Below, piece after piece: positions 9,698-20,700 of a stretch of DNA of 64,000 nucleotides. The DNA comes from Lysobacteraceae bacterium. GTDB taxonomy: Bacteria; Pseudomonadota; Gammaproteobacteria; Xanthomonadales; Xanthomonadaceae. The stretch lies in the NCBI GenBank assembly GCA_024508915.1, contig JANINR010000014.1:1-64000 (forward strand), written 5' to 3'. The position numbers and the translations under genes were made by a program. The stretch's first letter is position 1, and each line of letters begins with the position of its first letter. The notes under the pieces were generated by a model, which made no database searches, was not told the DNA's origin, and worked only from the letters and a program-made list of their open reading frames with translations.

Positions 9698-10141
9698 ATG
9701 GGCAAGGCCGCAGCACAAGACCTGATCGACGCCGGCTTCCGCGCGGAGCAGTACGGCACGCCGGCCGATTTCAGCGCCTACGTCACCGCCATCCTGGTCG
9801 ACGCCAGCACGTGGGCCAGCGCTGCCGTGGGCACCACGACCTACGCGAACGCCGCGGGCCTGTCGCTGCTGAACCTCAAGCGCGCCGAGATCGCGTTCGC
9901 CAAGGCCGAGTTGTGGCGCCGGCGTGCCGCCTTCATCGACGCGAATGCCGAGTCCGCGCTGGAGACGGCGAACCTCGCCTACCTCAACCGACGCGAGTAC
10001 CTCGCGCAGGCCACCGCGGCGGACGACGAGGCGCAGCGCTACATCGACCTGGTCCTCTCCGGCGGCGACGCGCTGGCCACGGTCGGCGGCATCGCCATGG
10101 GCTACGCCGAGACCGGCCCGTTCCCGGTGACGCCGCAATGA
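9698..10141 (+). CDS. Head-tail connector-like protein
   Basis: 147 aa; position after the capsid gene. Confidence 0.6.
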   Translation: MGKAAAQDLIDAGFRAEQYGTPADFSAYVTAILVDASTWASAAVGTTTYANAAGLSLLNLKRAEIAFAKAELWRRRAAFIDANAESALETANLAYLNRREYLAQATAADDEAQRYIDLVLSGGDALATVGGIAMGYAETGPFPVTPQ

Positions 10142-10530
10142 TCGGCGTCCAGCACAATGTCGGCCAGCTGTCGCCGCAGCTGCGGCGTCGCGCGGCGGCC
10201 ATGCCCGCCGCGTTGCGCGCCGGCCTGCGGCGCATCGGCGACAAGGTCGAGCGCGGGATGAACCGCAACCTCAGCGGCGGCGGCGCGCCCGGCAGCTACC
10301 CGGTGCCGCGGCGCACGGGCCACCTGGCGCGCAGCGGGGGCAACCGCGTCGGCGACCGTGAGGTAGTCGTGTTCAACAGCGCCCTGTACGCCGGCGCCAT
10401 CCATGAAGGCTTCCACCCCTACGGCAACCCGAACGCGCCGCGCTACCCGGGCCGTCCGTTCCTCGCCGATGCCGCTGCCGCGGCCGACCCCGTGGCCGAG
10501 ATCGCCGACCAGCTGGAGCGTCTGCCGTGA
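10138..10530 (+). CDS. Head-tail joining/HK97 gp10-like virion morphogenesis protein
   Basis: ATG overlaps the previous stop; Y..ALYAGAIHEGFHPYG...PGRPFL pattern. Confidence 0.6.
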   Translation: MIGVQHNVGQLSPQLRRRAAAMPAALRAGLRRIGDKVERGMNRNLSGGGAPGSYPVPRRTGHLARSGGNRVGDREVVVFNSALYAGAIHEGFHPYGNPNAPRYPGRPFLADAAAAADPVAEIADQLERLP

Positions 10531-11000
10531 GCGAGCAGCCGTTCCAGGGGCTGAAGGCGGAGCTCGCCGTGCTGCTGGTGGGCGAAGCCGACTTCGTCGC
10601 GGAGCTGGCCGCGCTCGGCCTGCAGCGCAACGGCGAGCTCACGGCGCCGACGAAGGTGCTGAAGGGCTTCCGCCCGCTGGCCTCGCTCGGCCAGGAGAAC
10701 TACCCCTGCTGGGTGCTGGAAAGCGGCGACGACCAGCTCACCGAGGAAGCCATCGGTAGCCAGCGCCAGATCTACGAGAGCGAGATCCTGCTCTCGCTGG
10801 TCTGGCACCAGCAGGATCGTGACACCGCCGTCGACCAGCGCGACGCGTTGCTGCCCGCGCTGGTGCGCCTGCTGCTCCGCAACCCGGTGCTGTCGAGCTG
10901 CGGCATGCGCGTCGACGCGCGCGGCAACGACCGCAACGCCAACCATCCCACCCACGTGGCCACGTTCCGCCTGCTGGCGGACGTGACCATCGATCGATGA
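10527..11000 (+). CDS. Tail completion/terminator-like protein
   Basis: 157 aa; position before the tail tube gene. Confidence 0.5.
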   Translation: MSEQPFQGLKAELAVLLVGEADFVAELAALGLQRNGELTAPTKVLKGFRPLASLGQENYPCWVLESGDDQLTEEAIGSQRQIYESEILLSLVWHQQDRDTAVDQRDALLPALVRLLLRNPVLSSCGMRVDARGNDRNANHPTHVATFRLLADVTIDR

Positions 11001-11302
11001 GGCCCGCCATGAAGCCGACCCCCGTTCCCCGTGAAACATCCGCCGCCGGCGACGGCCTGATCGGCGTCGTGCTGCCGAAGGAGAAGGCGCCCGGCATCGT
11101 GGCCGTCGGCTCCATGAAGCCCGGCCAGGTCTACCGCGTGGCACCCGCGGAGGCGCTGCGCCTGACGACGGCCAAGCGCTTCGACTACGAGACCGACGAG
11201 GACCGCAAGCGCGTGATCGCCTACGAAGCCTCGCTCGCGCCGCCGCCTGCCGCCGAACCTGCTGCCGCGCCTGCGGCCGCCACCGACACCACCGAGGACT
11301 GA
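10997..11302 (+). CDS. Phage hypothetical protein
   Basis: 101 aa; overlapping start. Confidence 0.6.
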   Translation: MRPAMKPTPVPRETSAAGDGLIGVVLPKEKAPGIVAVGSMKPGQVYRVAPAEALRLTTAKRFDYETDEDRKRVIAYEASLAPPPAAEPAAAPAAATDTTED

Positions 11303-11305
11303 GCC

Positions 11306-12298
11306 ATGGGCAACGCGACCGGCGCACTCACCAAGATCGCGGCTTTCACCGAGACGGCGTTCAACACCACGCCCGGCTCGCCGGACGGCCGCCTGCTCGC
11401 CGTGCAGTCCTTCGGCCTGAAGGCCGCGGAGGATCGCAGCACGGACCCCACGCTCAGCGGCTACCGCGGCCAGGCGCGCACCACCGCCGATCGTCGCAAC
11501 GTCGCCGGCGCCATCCAGGTCTCCGTCGCCCCCGAGGACATCGGGTTCTGGCTGACGCACCTGATCGGCAAGCCGACCGTCACCGGCACCGGCCCATACA
11601 CCCACTCCTTCGCGGTCGACCCGACCGGCGCGGGCGCGTTGCCCGCTGGCGCGCTGTTCGAAACCGACTTCGGCGCCGGCATCTCCACGCCCGGCCGGTA
11701 CGTGCGCTACAGCGGCTGCCGCCTCAACCAGGCGACGCTGCAGGTGCCGTCCAGCGGTCATCCCACGCTGAGCATGGACTGGCTCGGGGCCAACTTCGAT
11801 GCCGACGAAAGCAGCGCGCTGGACAGCACCCTCACCGACACCGGCCACAAGGCCTGGAACGCGAAGCAGGTCGCGCTGGAGCTGGACGACGGCGCCACGT
11901 CCGTGTGCTTCGAGTCCTTCAGCATGGTGTTCGGCAACGACCTCGACGCCGACCGCTACTGCGTCGGCAATGGCGGTGTCCGCCACGACCTGCCCGAGGG
12001 CCAGTTCATCGCGACGGGGCAGGGCACCATCTACTTCGACACCGCGGCGCTGATGAACAAGGCGCTCAACGACACCGACGCCAAGATCAAGGTGACGCTG
12101 TCGCGCGGCGATGGCCTCGGCTCCGCCGGCAACGAGTCGCTGGTGATCACCATCCCGCTCGCGGTGTTCGCGGCCAACACGCCGTCGATCGACGGGCCCA
12201 AGGGCCTGAAGCTCGACGCGAACTGGACGGCCCACCGCAGCACCGGCGAGATCGGCATCACCGCCGTGCTGAAGAACGCCCTGGCCGCGGTCTACTGA
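11306..12298 (+). CDS. Phage tail tube protein
   Basis: 330 aa; position before the tail chaperones and tape measure; tail-tube-like sequence. Confidence 0.75.
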   Translation: MGNATGALTKIAAFTETAFNTTPGSPDGRLLAVQSFGLKAAEDRSTDPTLSGYRGQARTTADRRNVAGAIQVSVAPEDIGFWLTHLIGKPTVTGTGPYTHSFAVDPTGAGALPAGALFETDFGAGISTPGRYVRYSGCRLNQATLQVPSSGHPTLSMDWLGANFDADESSALDSTLTDTGHKAWNAKQVALELDDGATSVCFESFSMVFGNDLDADRYCVGNGGVRHDLPEGQFIATGQGTIYFDTAALMNKALNDTDAKIKVTLSRGDGLGSAGNESLVITIPLAVFAANTPSIDGPKGLKLDANWTAHRSTGEIGITAVLKNALAAVY

Positions 12299-12308
12299 GG
12301 AGCTGCCC

Positions 12309-12773
12309 ATGTTCCGATTTGCCGACAAGGGCAAGGTGTTCTGGCCCGTGGAATTGCGCCAGTCCAACGAGGCGGGCGACGCGGTCGAAGAGGTGACGGT
12401 CCACTTTGCCTACACCTTGCTGCCGCGCACGGAGCTGCGCGCGCGCGAGAAGCGCGGCGTCGTTGCGGCGGTCAACCGCCTGGTCGAGATGGAGGGGCCG
12501 CGTACCCCGGACGACCTGATCGCGGCGTTCGATGCCACGGTCCAGCGCGAGGATGGCGACGTCGAGTTCCTGCTCGATCACATCAGCGACTGGCGCGGAA
12601 TCGCCGACGAGGATGAGGCGATCGAGTTCAGCCGCGAGCGGCTCGAGGCGCTGCTGCAGTTCGATGTTTACTTCAAGCCCGTCATGGCCGGGCTGCTCGC
12701 AGCCAGCCGGAGCGGCCCCGCAAAAAACTCACAGCCTGGGTCCGGTGGTACGCCGGCGCCGGCCCAGGCCTGA
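12309..12773 (+). CDS. Tail assembly chaperone, gpG-like zero-frame product
   Basis: 154 aa; position between tail tube and tape measure; slippery site near the 3' end. Confidence 0.75.
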   Translation: MFRFADKGKVFWPVELRQSNEAGDAVEEVTVHFAYTLLPRTELRAREKRGVVAAVNRLVEMEGPRTPDDLIAAFDATVQREDGDVEFLLDHISDWRGIADEDEAIEFSRERLEALLQFDVYFKPVMAGLLAASRSGPAKNSQPGSGGTPAPAQA

Positions 12774-13144
12774 GTGGGGAACGGCTGTGGGACATCGAGG
12801 GCCGCTTCCCGGACCTCACGTCGGCCTATTGCGGCTGCGACAGCGGCACCTGCGACGGTACCCGGTGCGACACCATCCGGCCGCGCCTGCTGCCAGAGAA
12901 CGCGGCGGTCGTGACCGCATGGGTGGAGCACGCGCAGACACAGTGGCGAACCTCGGCGACAGGGCTTCGCACCGGCCTGGCGTACGGCTCCGTCCTGGCG
13001 AGCCTGCGGCACGCGTACCCCCGCAAGCCCGCGCGCAGGCGGCGCCTGTACGCCGGCATCCAGGTGATCGAGGCAGCGATGCTGGGGGCGCAGCGCGAGT
13101 GGGTGTCGTCGCGCATGGGGGAGCGGACTGATGGGCGCGGCTAA
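12309..13144 (+). CDS. Tail assembly chaperone, gpGT-like -1 frameshift fusion
   Basis: A_AAA_AAC heptamer at 12722-12728; the -1 frame is open from the slip site (KKLTAWVRWYAGAGPGLSGERLWDIEG...) to TAA 13142-13144, overlapping the tape measure start. Confidence 0.75.
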
Positions 13145-15734
13145 GTCCTCCACGCTGCAGGTCAAGTTCATCGTCGACGGCGACGGCAAGGTCGTCGCTG
13201 CCTTCAACGGCATGGAGTCCGGTGCCGACAAGAGCAGCAAGGCGATCGACAACCTGAGCAAGGAGCTGCTCACCCTCAACGAACGCCTCGACAAGAATGC
13301 CGCGAAGAGCAACCAGCTTGGGCGCGATCGCGCCGTGCTGGATGCCGCCCTCAAGAACGGGCTGATCACGCAGGAGCAGCACAACCGCCTGCTGCGGCAG
13401 TCCGTGGATCGATACAGCGAGGTCGCGGCGAAGGCGAGGATCGCTGGCGCGGTGATCGGCACGGTGTTCGTGGCCGGGCTGACGGCCGTCTTCCGCGCCA
13501 CCGCCGACGCGGAAAAGGTGCAGGCGCAGCTCGAGGCGCGCATCCGCAGCACCCGCGGCGCGGCCGGGCTCAGCGTCAAAGAGCTCAACGACATGGCCGC
13601 TGCGCTGCAGCAGGTCACCACGTTCGACGACGAGTCGATCGGCGAAGCCCAGGCGCTGCTGCTAACCTTCACGAAGATCGGCCACGACGTGTTCCCGCGC
13701 GCGACCACGGCCGTGCTGGACACCGCCACCGCGATGGGGACGGACCTCAAGTCCGCGGCGATCCAGGTCGGCAAGGCGCTGAACGACCCGATCCTCGGCG
13801 TCGCCGCGCTGACGCGCGTCGGCGTGCAGTTCAACGAACAGCAGAAGGCGCTGATCAAGACCCTGGTCGAGAGCGGCCACGTCCAGCAGGCGCAGGGCAT
13901 CATCCTCACCGAGCTCGAGACGCAGATGGGCGGCGCCGCAACGGCGGCGCGCGACACGCTCGGCGGGGCGCTGGAGGGGCTGAAGAACGATTTCGAGAAC
14001 CTGCTGGAGGGCGACAGCGGGAGCGCTGGCGTGCGCGGCGTCACCGAATCGATTCGGGAGATGTCGGCCACGCTCAACGATCCCGCGGTCAAGCAGGGGT
14101 TCGCGACGATCACCGAGGGCATCCTCGACGTCTCGACGGAGATCCTGAAGGGCATCGGCCTGCTGGGCCAGTACATCGGCAAGTACAACGAAATTGCCGA
14201 CATCGGCAGCGGCGCGATCCCGCTCCGACAGGCGTCCGACGCGGGGCTGCAGAACCGCCTCAATGCGGTCGGCCGCACCCTGTCCAACCTGCAGCGCGGC
14301 AGCGTCCTCGGCAACATGGAGGCGCTGTATGGCCAGGACAGCGCGCTCACCGCGTCGGATCTGCTGCGCACCTCGGGCAGCGTCCAGGAGCGGCTGAAGG
14401 CGGAGCGCACGCGGATCATCCGCGAGATGACGAACCGCAACCGCGCCGCCGCCGGCATGCAGCCGCTGGGCGTGCCGGCCGCGCTTGATCTCGGCGCCGC
14501 CATCTCCGGGCTCGGCAAGCCCTTCAGCATGGTCGGGCCGGCGCCTTTCCGTCTCACCGATTTCAGCGCACCCACGCCGGACGACCCTGACAAGGCGAAG
14601 GCCGCGGCAGCCAAGGCATTGGCCGCCGCGCAGAAGGCTGCGGCCGCGGCGGCCAGGGAGCGGGCCAAGGCAGAGCGCGAGCTGCGCGAAGAAGTCGAGA
14701 AGGTGGTGGCGGCGCACGATCAGTTCACCACGAGCGCAGAGGATCTGCGGGCGGAGCTGGAGGGCCCGCTGGCGCAAGCGCAGCTGGCGTACAACCGGCA
14801 GCTCGCGGAGTTCCGCGACCTGGCCAAGCGCGGCGAGATCAGCGCCACCGACTTGGCCGCCGCGGAGCGCGATCTTGCCGAGCAACACGAGCGCGAGGCA
14901 GATGCCATCCGCAAGCGCCTCGACCCGGCGGCGGATCTGATCAAGCAGCTGGACGATGAATTGCGGCTGCGCACCCTGAACAACGCCGAGGCGCGCGCCG
15001 CGATCGACCTCGCCAACCTCTCCGTGCCGGCGACCAAGGCCGAGGCAGCGGCCATCGTGGACCGTTACCGCGCGCTCCAGGCGCAGGCGGAAACCGCCGA
15101 TGCGATGGACGCGTTCCGCGACTCTTCGAAGCATGCGTGGCTGGAGTTCGCCACCGGCGCCAAGAGCGCCGGCGATGCCGCCAAGGATTTCTTCAACGAC
15201 CTCGCCGGCGAGCTGCTGCGGCTGTTTACCGATCGCGCATGGGAGCAGCTGTTCGGTTCCCAGGGGAGCGTCAATGGCGGCAGCGCCGGCGGCGGTCTGG
15301 CGTCACTCGCCGGCCTGATCTTCGGCGGGCGGGGCAGCAGCAATGCTGGACTCACCGAGGAGCAGATGTACGCCAAGAGTGTATCGGCCGGCGGCCTCAC
15401 CGGCGGCGGTTCTGGCGGCGGGTTCTGGAGCACGCTCGCGGGGTTCTTCGGCGCCATCTTCGGCGGCAACCGCGCCGCCGGCGGCGAGACGCTGGCGCGG
15501 CACTTCTACCGCGTCAACGAGCAGCAGCCCGAACTGCTGGAGTACGACGGCCAGACCCTGCTGATGATGGGCAGCCGTGGCGGCCGCGTGCGCCCGATGC
15601 AGCCGGCGATGGCGGGCGGCAACACCTACAACATCAGCGTCGGCGTCGAGGGCCGCGTCGACCGGCGCACGCGATCGCAGATCGCGGCCGAGATCGAGCA
15701 GCAGTCGCGCCGCGCTCGGGGGCGTAACGGATGA
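13131..15734 (+). CDS. Tail tape measure protein
   Basis: 867 aa; helical, hydrophobic segments, Gly-rich C-terminus; follows the G/GT genes. Confidence 0.9.
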   Translation: MGAAKSSTLQVKFIVDGDGKVVAAFNGMESGADKSSKAIDNLSKELLTLNERLDKNAAKSNQLGRDRAVLDAALKNGLITQEQHNRLLRQSVDRYSEVAAKARIAGAVIGTVFVAGLTAVFRATADAEKVQAQLEARIRSTRGAAGLSVKELNDMAAALQQVTTFDDESIGEAQALLLTFTKIGHDVFPRATTAVLDTATAMGTDLKSAAIQVGKALNDPILGVAALTRVGVQFNEQQKALIKTLVESGHVQQAQGIILTELETQMGGAATAARDTLGGALEGLKNDFENLLEGDSGSAGVRGVTESIREMSATLNDPAVKQGFATITEGILDVSTEILKGIGLLGQYIGKYNEIADIGSGAIPLRQASDAGLQNRLNAVGRTLSNLQRGSVLGNMEALYGQDSALTASDLLRTSGSVQERLKAERTRIIREMTNRNRAAAGMQPLGVPAALDLGAAISGLGKPFSMVGPAPFRLTDFSAPTPDDPDKAKAAAAKALAAAQKAAAAAARERAKAERELREEVEKVVAAHDQFTTSAEDLRAELEGPLAQAQLAYNRQLAEFRDLAKRGEISATDLAAAERDLAEQHEREADAIRKRLDPAADLIKQLDDELRLRTLNNAEARAAIDLANLSVPATKAEAAAIVDRYRALQAQAETADAMDAFRDSSKHAWLEFATGAKSAGDAAKDFFNDLAGELLRLFTDRAWEQLFGSQGSVNGGSAGGGLASLAGLIFGGRGSSNAGLTEEQMYAKSVSAGGLTGGGSGGGFWSTLAGFFGAIFGGNRAAGGETLARHFYRVNEQQPELLEYDGQTLLMMGSRGGRVRPMQPAMAGGNTYNISVGVEGRVDRRTRSQIAAEIEQQSRRARGRNG

Positions 15735-16327
15735 GCACCGACTTCATCGACTGGCGCCTCAGCGACAAGGTGTCCTACGGCTTCGCCGGCGGGCCGCGCT
15801 GGAGCACGCGGTCGACGCCGATGCGCAACGGCCACGACCGCCGCAACGGCGAGTGGACGATGCCGCTGCACGAGTACCAGGCCGACTACACGCTGCTGAA
15901 GGAAGAGCTGCAGGACGAGCTGCTGCACGCGCTGTGGGTGGCGCGCGGCAAGCTGCGCGCCTTCCGGTTCAAGGACTGGAACGACTACCAGGTGAGCCAG
16001 GCGGAGGGGGCGCTGGCCGCGCCGGCGACGAACATCACGCCGATCCAGCTCACGAAAACGTACACCATGGGGCCCGAGTCCGATACCCGGTGGATCACGC
16101 TGCCGCTCTCGGTGCTGATGTTCGCCGATGGCGACCCGTTCGCGGGTTTCACCGTCGATCCGCTGACCGGGATCGCGACGCCGACCACCACGTGGCCGGC
16201 CGCGGCCCTCGCCTGGTCCGGCGAGTTCGACGTGCGCACGCACTTCGCCGAGGACTACACCGCGCTGTCGCGCTCCCGGGTCAAGCAGTCCAGCGCTTCC
16301 GTGCGGATCGAAGAGGTCCGCGCATGA
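15731..16327 (+). CDS. DUF2460-like distal tail protein (GTA gp12-like)
   Basis: 198 aa; DKVSYGFAGGPRWSTR...FRFKDWNDY; order DUF2460-DUF2163-NlpC-hub. Confidence 0.75.
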   Translation: MSTDFIDWRLSDKVSYGFAGGPRWSTRSTPMRNGHDRRNGEWTMPLHEYQADYTLLKEELQDELLHALWVARGKLRAFRFKDWNDYQVSQAEGALAAPATNITPIQLTKTYTMGPESDTRWITLPLSVLMFADGDPFAGFTVDPLTGIATPTTTWPAAALAWSGEFDVRTHFAEDYTALSRSRVKQSSASVRIEEVRA

Positions 16328-17304
16328 AGACGATCGACGCCGTTCTGCTGGCCCACAAGGCGCAGCCTGCGACGACCCTGTGCGACCTGCTGCTGGTGGG
16401 CCCGCTGGCGGACGGCAGCTATCGCGGCTTTGCCGGCCTCGATCGCGACGTCGCCTTCGCGCCGGCCGGCAGCATCGGCACGATCACCTTCCGGGCCCGT
16501 ACCGGCCTGGAGATGAGCGCGCTGCAGTCGGCGGCCGACCTGTCTGTCGACAACGCCGAGGCGCAGACGCTGGTGCCGGTGGCGGGCTACGAGATCGAGG
16601 GCTTCACGCAGGCGCAGATCGACAGCGGCGCCCTCGACAAGGTCCGGTGCCTGGTGTTGCAGGTCAACTACGAAGACCTGACCGCCGGCCGCTGCGAGAT
16701 TGTGGGCGGCGGCACCATCGGCGAGGTCCGCACCAAGTTCGGGCAGCGCACCATCCTCGAGATCCGCAGCCTGTCCCAGCAGCTGAAGCAGATGCTGGGA
16801 GCGGTGGACTCGCTGCTGTGCCGCGCCCGTTTCGGCAGCCAGCCGATCGGCACACCCGGCGCGCGGATCGTGGAGCGCTTCCCGTGCGGCTACGACGCCG
16901 AGGCGGAGTGGGTGAGCGGCACGATCACCGCCCTCGGCGCCGAGGCGGACCGGCAGTTCACGGACTCGGCGCTCGCCCAGGCGGCGGACTACTTTGCCCC
17001 GGGCATGGTCGAGATCCTCGACGGCGACAACGCAGGCCAGCAGATCGAGGTCGAGGCGTTTGGCGCCGGCGGCGCAGTCACGCTGAAGTTCCCGGCCGCG
17101 GCGCTGCTGGCCAACGGCGTGGCCTACCGCATCCGCCGCCAGTGCTCGAAGCGCTGGACCGGCCACAACAGCTGCGAGACCTTCCACGGGGCGGAGAAGC
17201 CGAACCACTTCCGCGGCGAGCCGCACATCCCGGTGGGCGATTCCGGCCAGCTGAACTCCCCTGGCGCTGCGCTCTCGCGTGGCGTCGGAGGCACCGGCGA
17301 ATGA
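16324..17304 (+). CDS. DUF2163-like tail hub/baseplate protein (GTA gp13-like)
   Basis: 326 aa; C-terminus CSKRWTGHNSCETFHGAEKPNHFRGEPHIPV. Confidence 0.8.
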   Translation: MKTIDAVLLAHKAQPATTLCDLLLVGPLADGSYRGFAGLDRDVAFAPAGSIGTITFRARTGLEMSALQSAADLSVDNAEAQTLVPVAGYEIEGFTQAQIDSGALDKVRCLVLQVNYEDLTAGRCEIVGGGTIGEVRTKFGQRTILEIRSLSQQLKQMLGAVDSLLCRARFGSQPIGTPGARIVERFPCGYDAEAEWVSGTITALGAEADRQFTDSALAQAADYFAPGMVEILDGDNAGQQIEVEAFGAGGAVTLKFPAAALLANGVAYRIRRQCSKRWTGHNSCETFHGAEKPNHFRGEPHIPVGDSGQLNSPGAALSRGVGGTGE

Positions 17305-17753
17305 CCCGCCTCGTCGCCCCGCTGGACGCGACCGAGCGCGCGGCCTTCATCGCCGAGGCCCGCACCTACCTGCGCGTGCCGTTCCGCCACACAGGGCGCT
17401 CCAGGCTGGGCGTGGACTGCGTCGGCCTGGTAGCGGTGGCGCTCGCCAAGGTCGGCCGCGAGGTGGCCGACAGGCGCGACTACGGCCGCGACCCCGTACG
17501 CGATGGCCTGCGCCAGGTGCTGGTCGACCACTTCGGCGACCCGATCACCGACGAGGCCAAGCCCGGCGACGTCGCGCTGATGCGCTGGCACGAGGCTGAC
17601 GGCGTCCCGCTCTTCAACCACGTCGGCATCCTGACCGACTACCCGCTGGGTGGCTTGGCGCTGCTGCACGCGCTGCATAGCAACCGCGAGGTGGTCGAGC
17701 ATCGCCTGGCCGAGCCGTGGACGCGCCGCGTCGTGGAGGTCTGGCGTCCATGA
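17301..17753 (+). CDS. NlpC/P60-family tail peptidase
   Basis: 150 aa; VDCVGLV catalytic Cys and NHVGI His motifs. Confidence 0.85.
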   Translation: MTRLVAPLDATERAAFIAEARTYLRVPFRHTGRSRLGVDCVGLVAVALAKVGREVADRRDYGRDPVRDGLRQVLVDHFGDPITDEAKPGDVALMRWHEADGVPLFNHVGILTDYPLGGLALLHALHSNREVVEHRLAEPWTRRVVEVWRP

Positions 17754-20700
17754 GCGGCAGCACGATCGGCGGCTTTGTCGGCGGAGCCATCGGGTTCATG
17801 TGGGGCGGGCCTGCGGGCGCGCAGTGGGGCTTCATGATCGGTTCCGCGGTCGGCGGCTACGTCGACCCGGTGAAGATCGAAGGACCGCGCCTGACCGATG
17901 CGCAGACCCAGACCAGCAGCGAGGGCGTGCCGCGCCCGATCATCTACGGCACCTGCGCCGTCGCCGGCAACATCATCCAGTGCGGCCCGTTGGTCGAGCA
18001 CAAAAAGAAGCAGCGGCAAGGCAAGGGCGGACCGGAGGTCACGACCTACACCTACACGCGCACTGTCGCGATCCGCATCTGCGAAGCCGCACCGCTGGGC
18101 GGGAAGATGCGGCTGCTGCGCGTGTGGAAGGCCGACAAGCTGGTCGCGGACTGGAGTGAGGCCAACACGATCCCGGCCGACACCGCCGCGTTCGAGAGCA
18201 TCATGCAGTTCTACTCCGGCGATGAGGATCAGCTGCCCGATCCGTCACTGGAAGCCCTGCCGGCGGCGAACGGCGGCGGGGTCGGCAACGTGCCGGCCTA
18301 TCGCGGTACCTGCTATGTCGTGCTGACGGACCTCGACTGCACCGATCTCCAGGGCGCGGTGCCGCAGTTCCGCTGGGAAGTGTGCAGCGACGGAACCGCA
18401 GTTCCTATCCCGCAACCGACCATCGGCACGCAGACGGCGTCGGTGTCGATTGGGGGCAACGAGGCCTGCGCCTACATCGACTACGCCACGATTGGAGTGC
18501 GCTACGGCAGGGCTACCGAGGCCCTTGCTGTTGGTGCGAATTTCATTCAGGGCAGCTACGACAATAGCTTGGCCATTACCGCTTCCTCGACCATCGCCAA
18601 TGCCGGAGACGGGCCTGAAAGCGACGACCGGCTATGGATGCGCGCCTACCGTGGGCAATGGGCCATTTCGGCTCACGGCAACTTTGGCCGCATGATGCTG
18701 TTGCGCAACGGCGAGTATGTTGCCGATTTGCGCCCCACCACCGGCACGGTCAAAGGTTGGTGGTACGGCGAGGGGCTGTATTCTCCCGCATACGGCACGA
18801 TGCTATGGTTCCTGGACGACAGCACGTTCATCGCCGGGGTCCGCAAGACCAACAACACGGTCTGGAATCGCATCTATAAGTGGCGGCTGCGCGACGCCAG
18901 CGGTGGAGTCATTGCCGCGGAGGCGACTTCTCCACCGGTAACCACCGATGGTTCCAACGTGTTCTTCGTGCATGCGGACCGCGGCGGCACCGTCCGTGCG
19001 ATCGCATTGTCGGAAGCCGCGTTCATCACGTACGACACCGGCCTTAGTGAGATTTCACGCGTCACGCTTCCCATGGTGGTGACAGGTCTTCGGGCATTCG
19101 CCGTGGATTCCGGAATGCTCATCCTGTATCGCAATAGCACGTTGTATTTCTATGATCTGGACACGTTTACGCTGCGAACTTCGATCGGCGTCACGACGGT
19201 CTCGGCTGACAACAACCAGCTGATCTGCTCCGACGACTCAATCTACGTCAAGAACGGCGTGAACCTCAGGCGCGTGTCGTATGCGCCGACCTGTTACGCG
19301 AGCGCTCCAGCTGGGTGGTACGCACTTCCCGACACGCCCAACGTGTTCACCGATGGCGTGAATTTCATGCCGCGTTGTGGTGCTCCGACAGTCGCCATTA
19401 CCCCGGGCATGGTCGCCTTGTCCGCGCTCGTCGCGGACCTGTGCGATCGCGTCGGCGTCGGTGCCGACCAGGTCGACGTGTCGGCGCTGGCAGGCATCCC
19501 CGTCCGCGGCTTCCCGGTGTCGCGCCAGACCACGCCGGCCGAGGCGATCCGCGCGCTGCAGCAGGTGTTCTTCTTCGAGTTTCCGGAGTGGGGCAACAGC
19601 GGCGACACCACGACGAAGCTGCGGGCGGTGCTGCGCGGCGGGCCGGTGCGCGTCACCGTCACCGATGACGACCTGGTAGACACCTACGAGGACGAGGACA
19701 CGCGGCCGCAGGTGGTCGAGTTCCCGCGCAAGGTGAGCCTCACCGCCGCCGACCCGGAGAGCAACTACGAGCCGGCCACGCAGCCGGCCGAGATGGACAC
19801 GGAGAACGTCAAGGCCGTGGGCGAGGTCAGCCTCTCGACGGCGGTGGTGATGACGCGCGCCGAGATCGCGGTCGTGGTCGACAAGCTGCTGAAGACGATG
19901 GCCGAGGAAGCCAACGGCAAGCGCACGCTGGAGCTGCCGGAAGAGTTCAGCCGCTACACCCCGTCCGACATCATCAGCTACGGCGGACGGCGCCTGCGCA
20001 TCGACAAGGCGGAGCGCGTCGACGGCACGAACCGCTGGGAGCTGAAGCGGGACCGCGTGAGCGCGAATGCCTCGGTGGCGACCGGCTCCCCGGCGCCGAC
20101 GCCGACCGCGCCGACGTCCAGCACGCGCGGCCCGACCATGTTCGCTGCGCTGAACCTGCCGCGGCTGCGCTCCAGCGACAGCACCCCGGGCATGTACGTC
20201 GCCGTGTGCGGCCGGCAGCCGGGCTGGATCGGCTGCGACCTATACCTGTCCATCGACGGCGGGGTGACCGAGCAGCTGGTGGCCACGATCCTCGAGCCGT
20301 CGACGCTGGGCAAGCTGACCGCCGATCTGGCCGCAGCCGGCACCACCGCCTCCGTGAGCCTGTACGACGGCGAACTCGACAGCGCCACCGTCGACCAACT
20401 GCTCGCACGGATGAACGCCGCCGCGGTCACGACGGCCGGGGTGTCGGAGATCCTGCAGTTCCAGACCGCCACGATCACCGGCGACCAGGCCTACGACCTG
20501 AGCGATCTCACGCACGGCCTCGCCGGCACCGCTGCGGCGCAGCACTACGCCGACGACAGCTTCGTGCTGCTCGACAGCGTGCAGCTGATCCCGATCGATG
20601 TCGGCCTGGCCGGCAAGACGCTGATCTTCCGCCCGGTCTCGCGCGGCACCGCGCCGGCCAACAACGCCACCTACAGCGTCACCTACTCGCCGAAGTTCTT

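Noticed and set aside
12532-13131. 199-aa ORF considered as the frameshift product
   Set aside because: It is the +1 frame; the biologically sensible extension from the A_AAA_AAC site is the -1 frame ending at 13144
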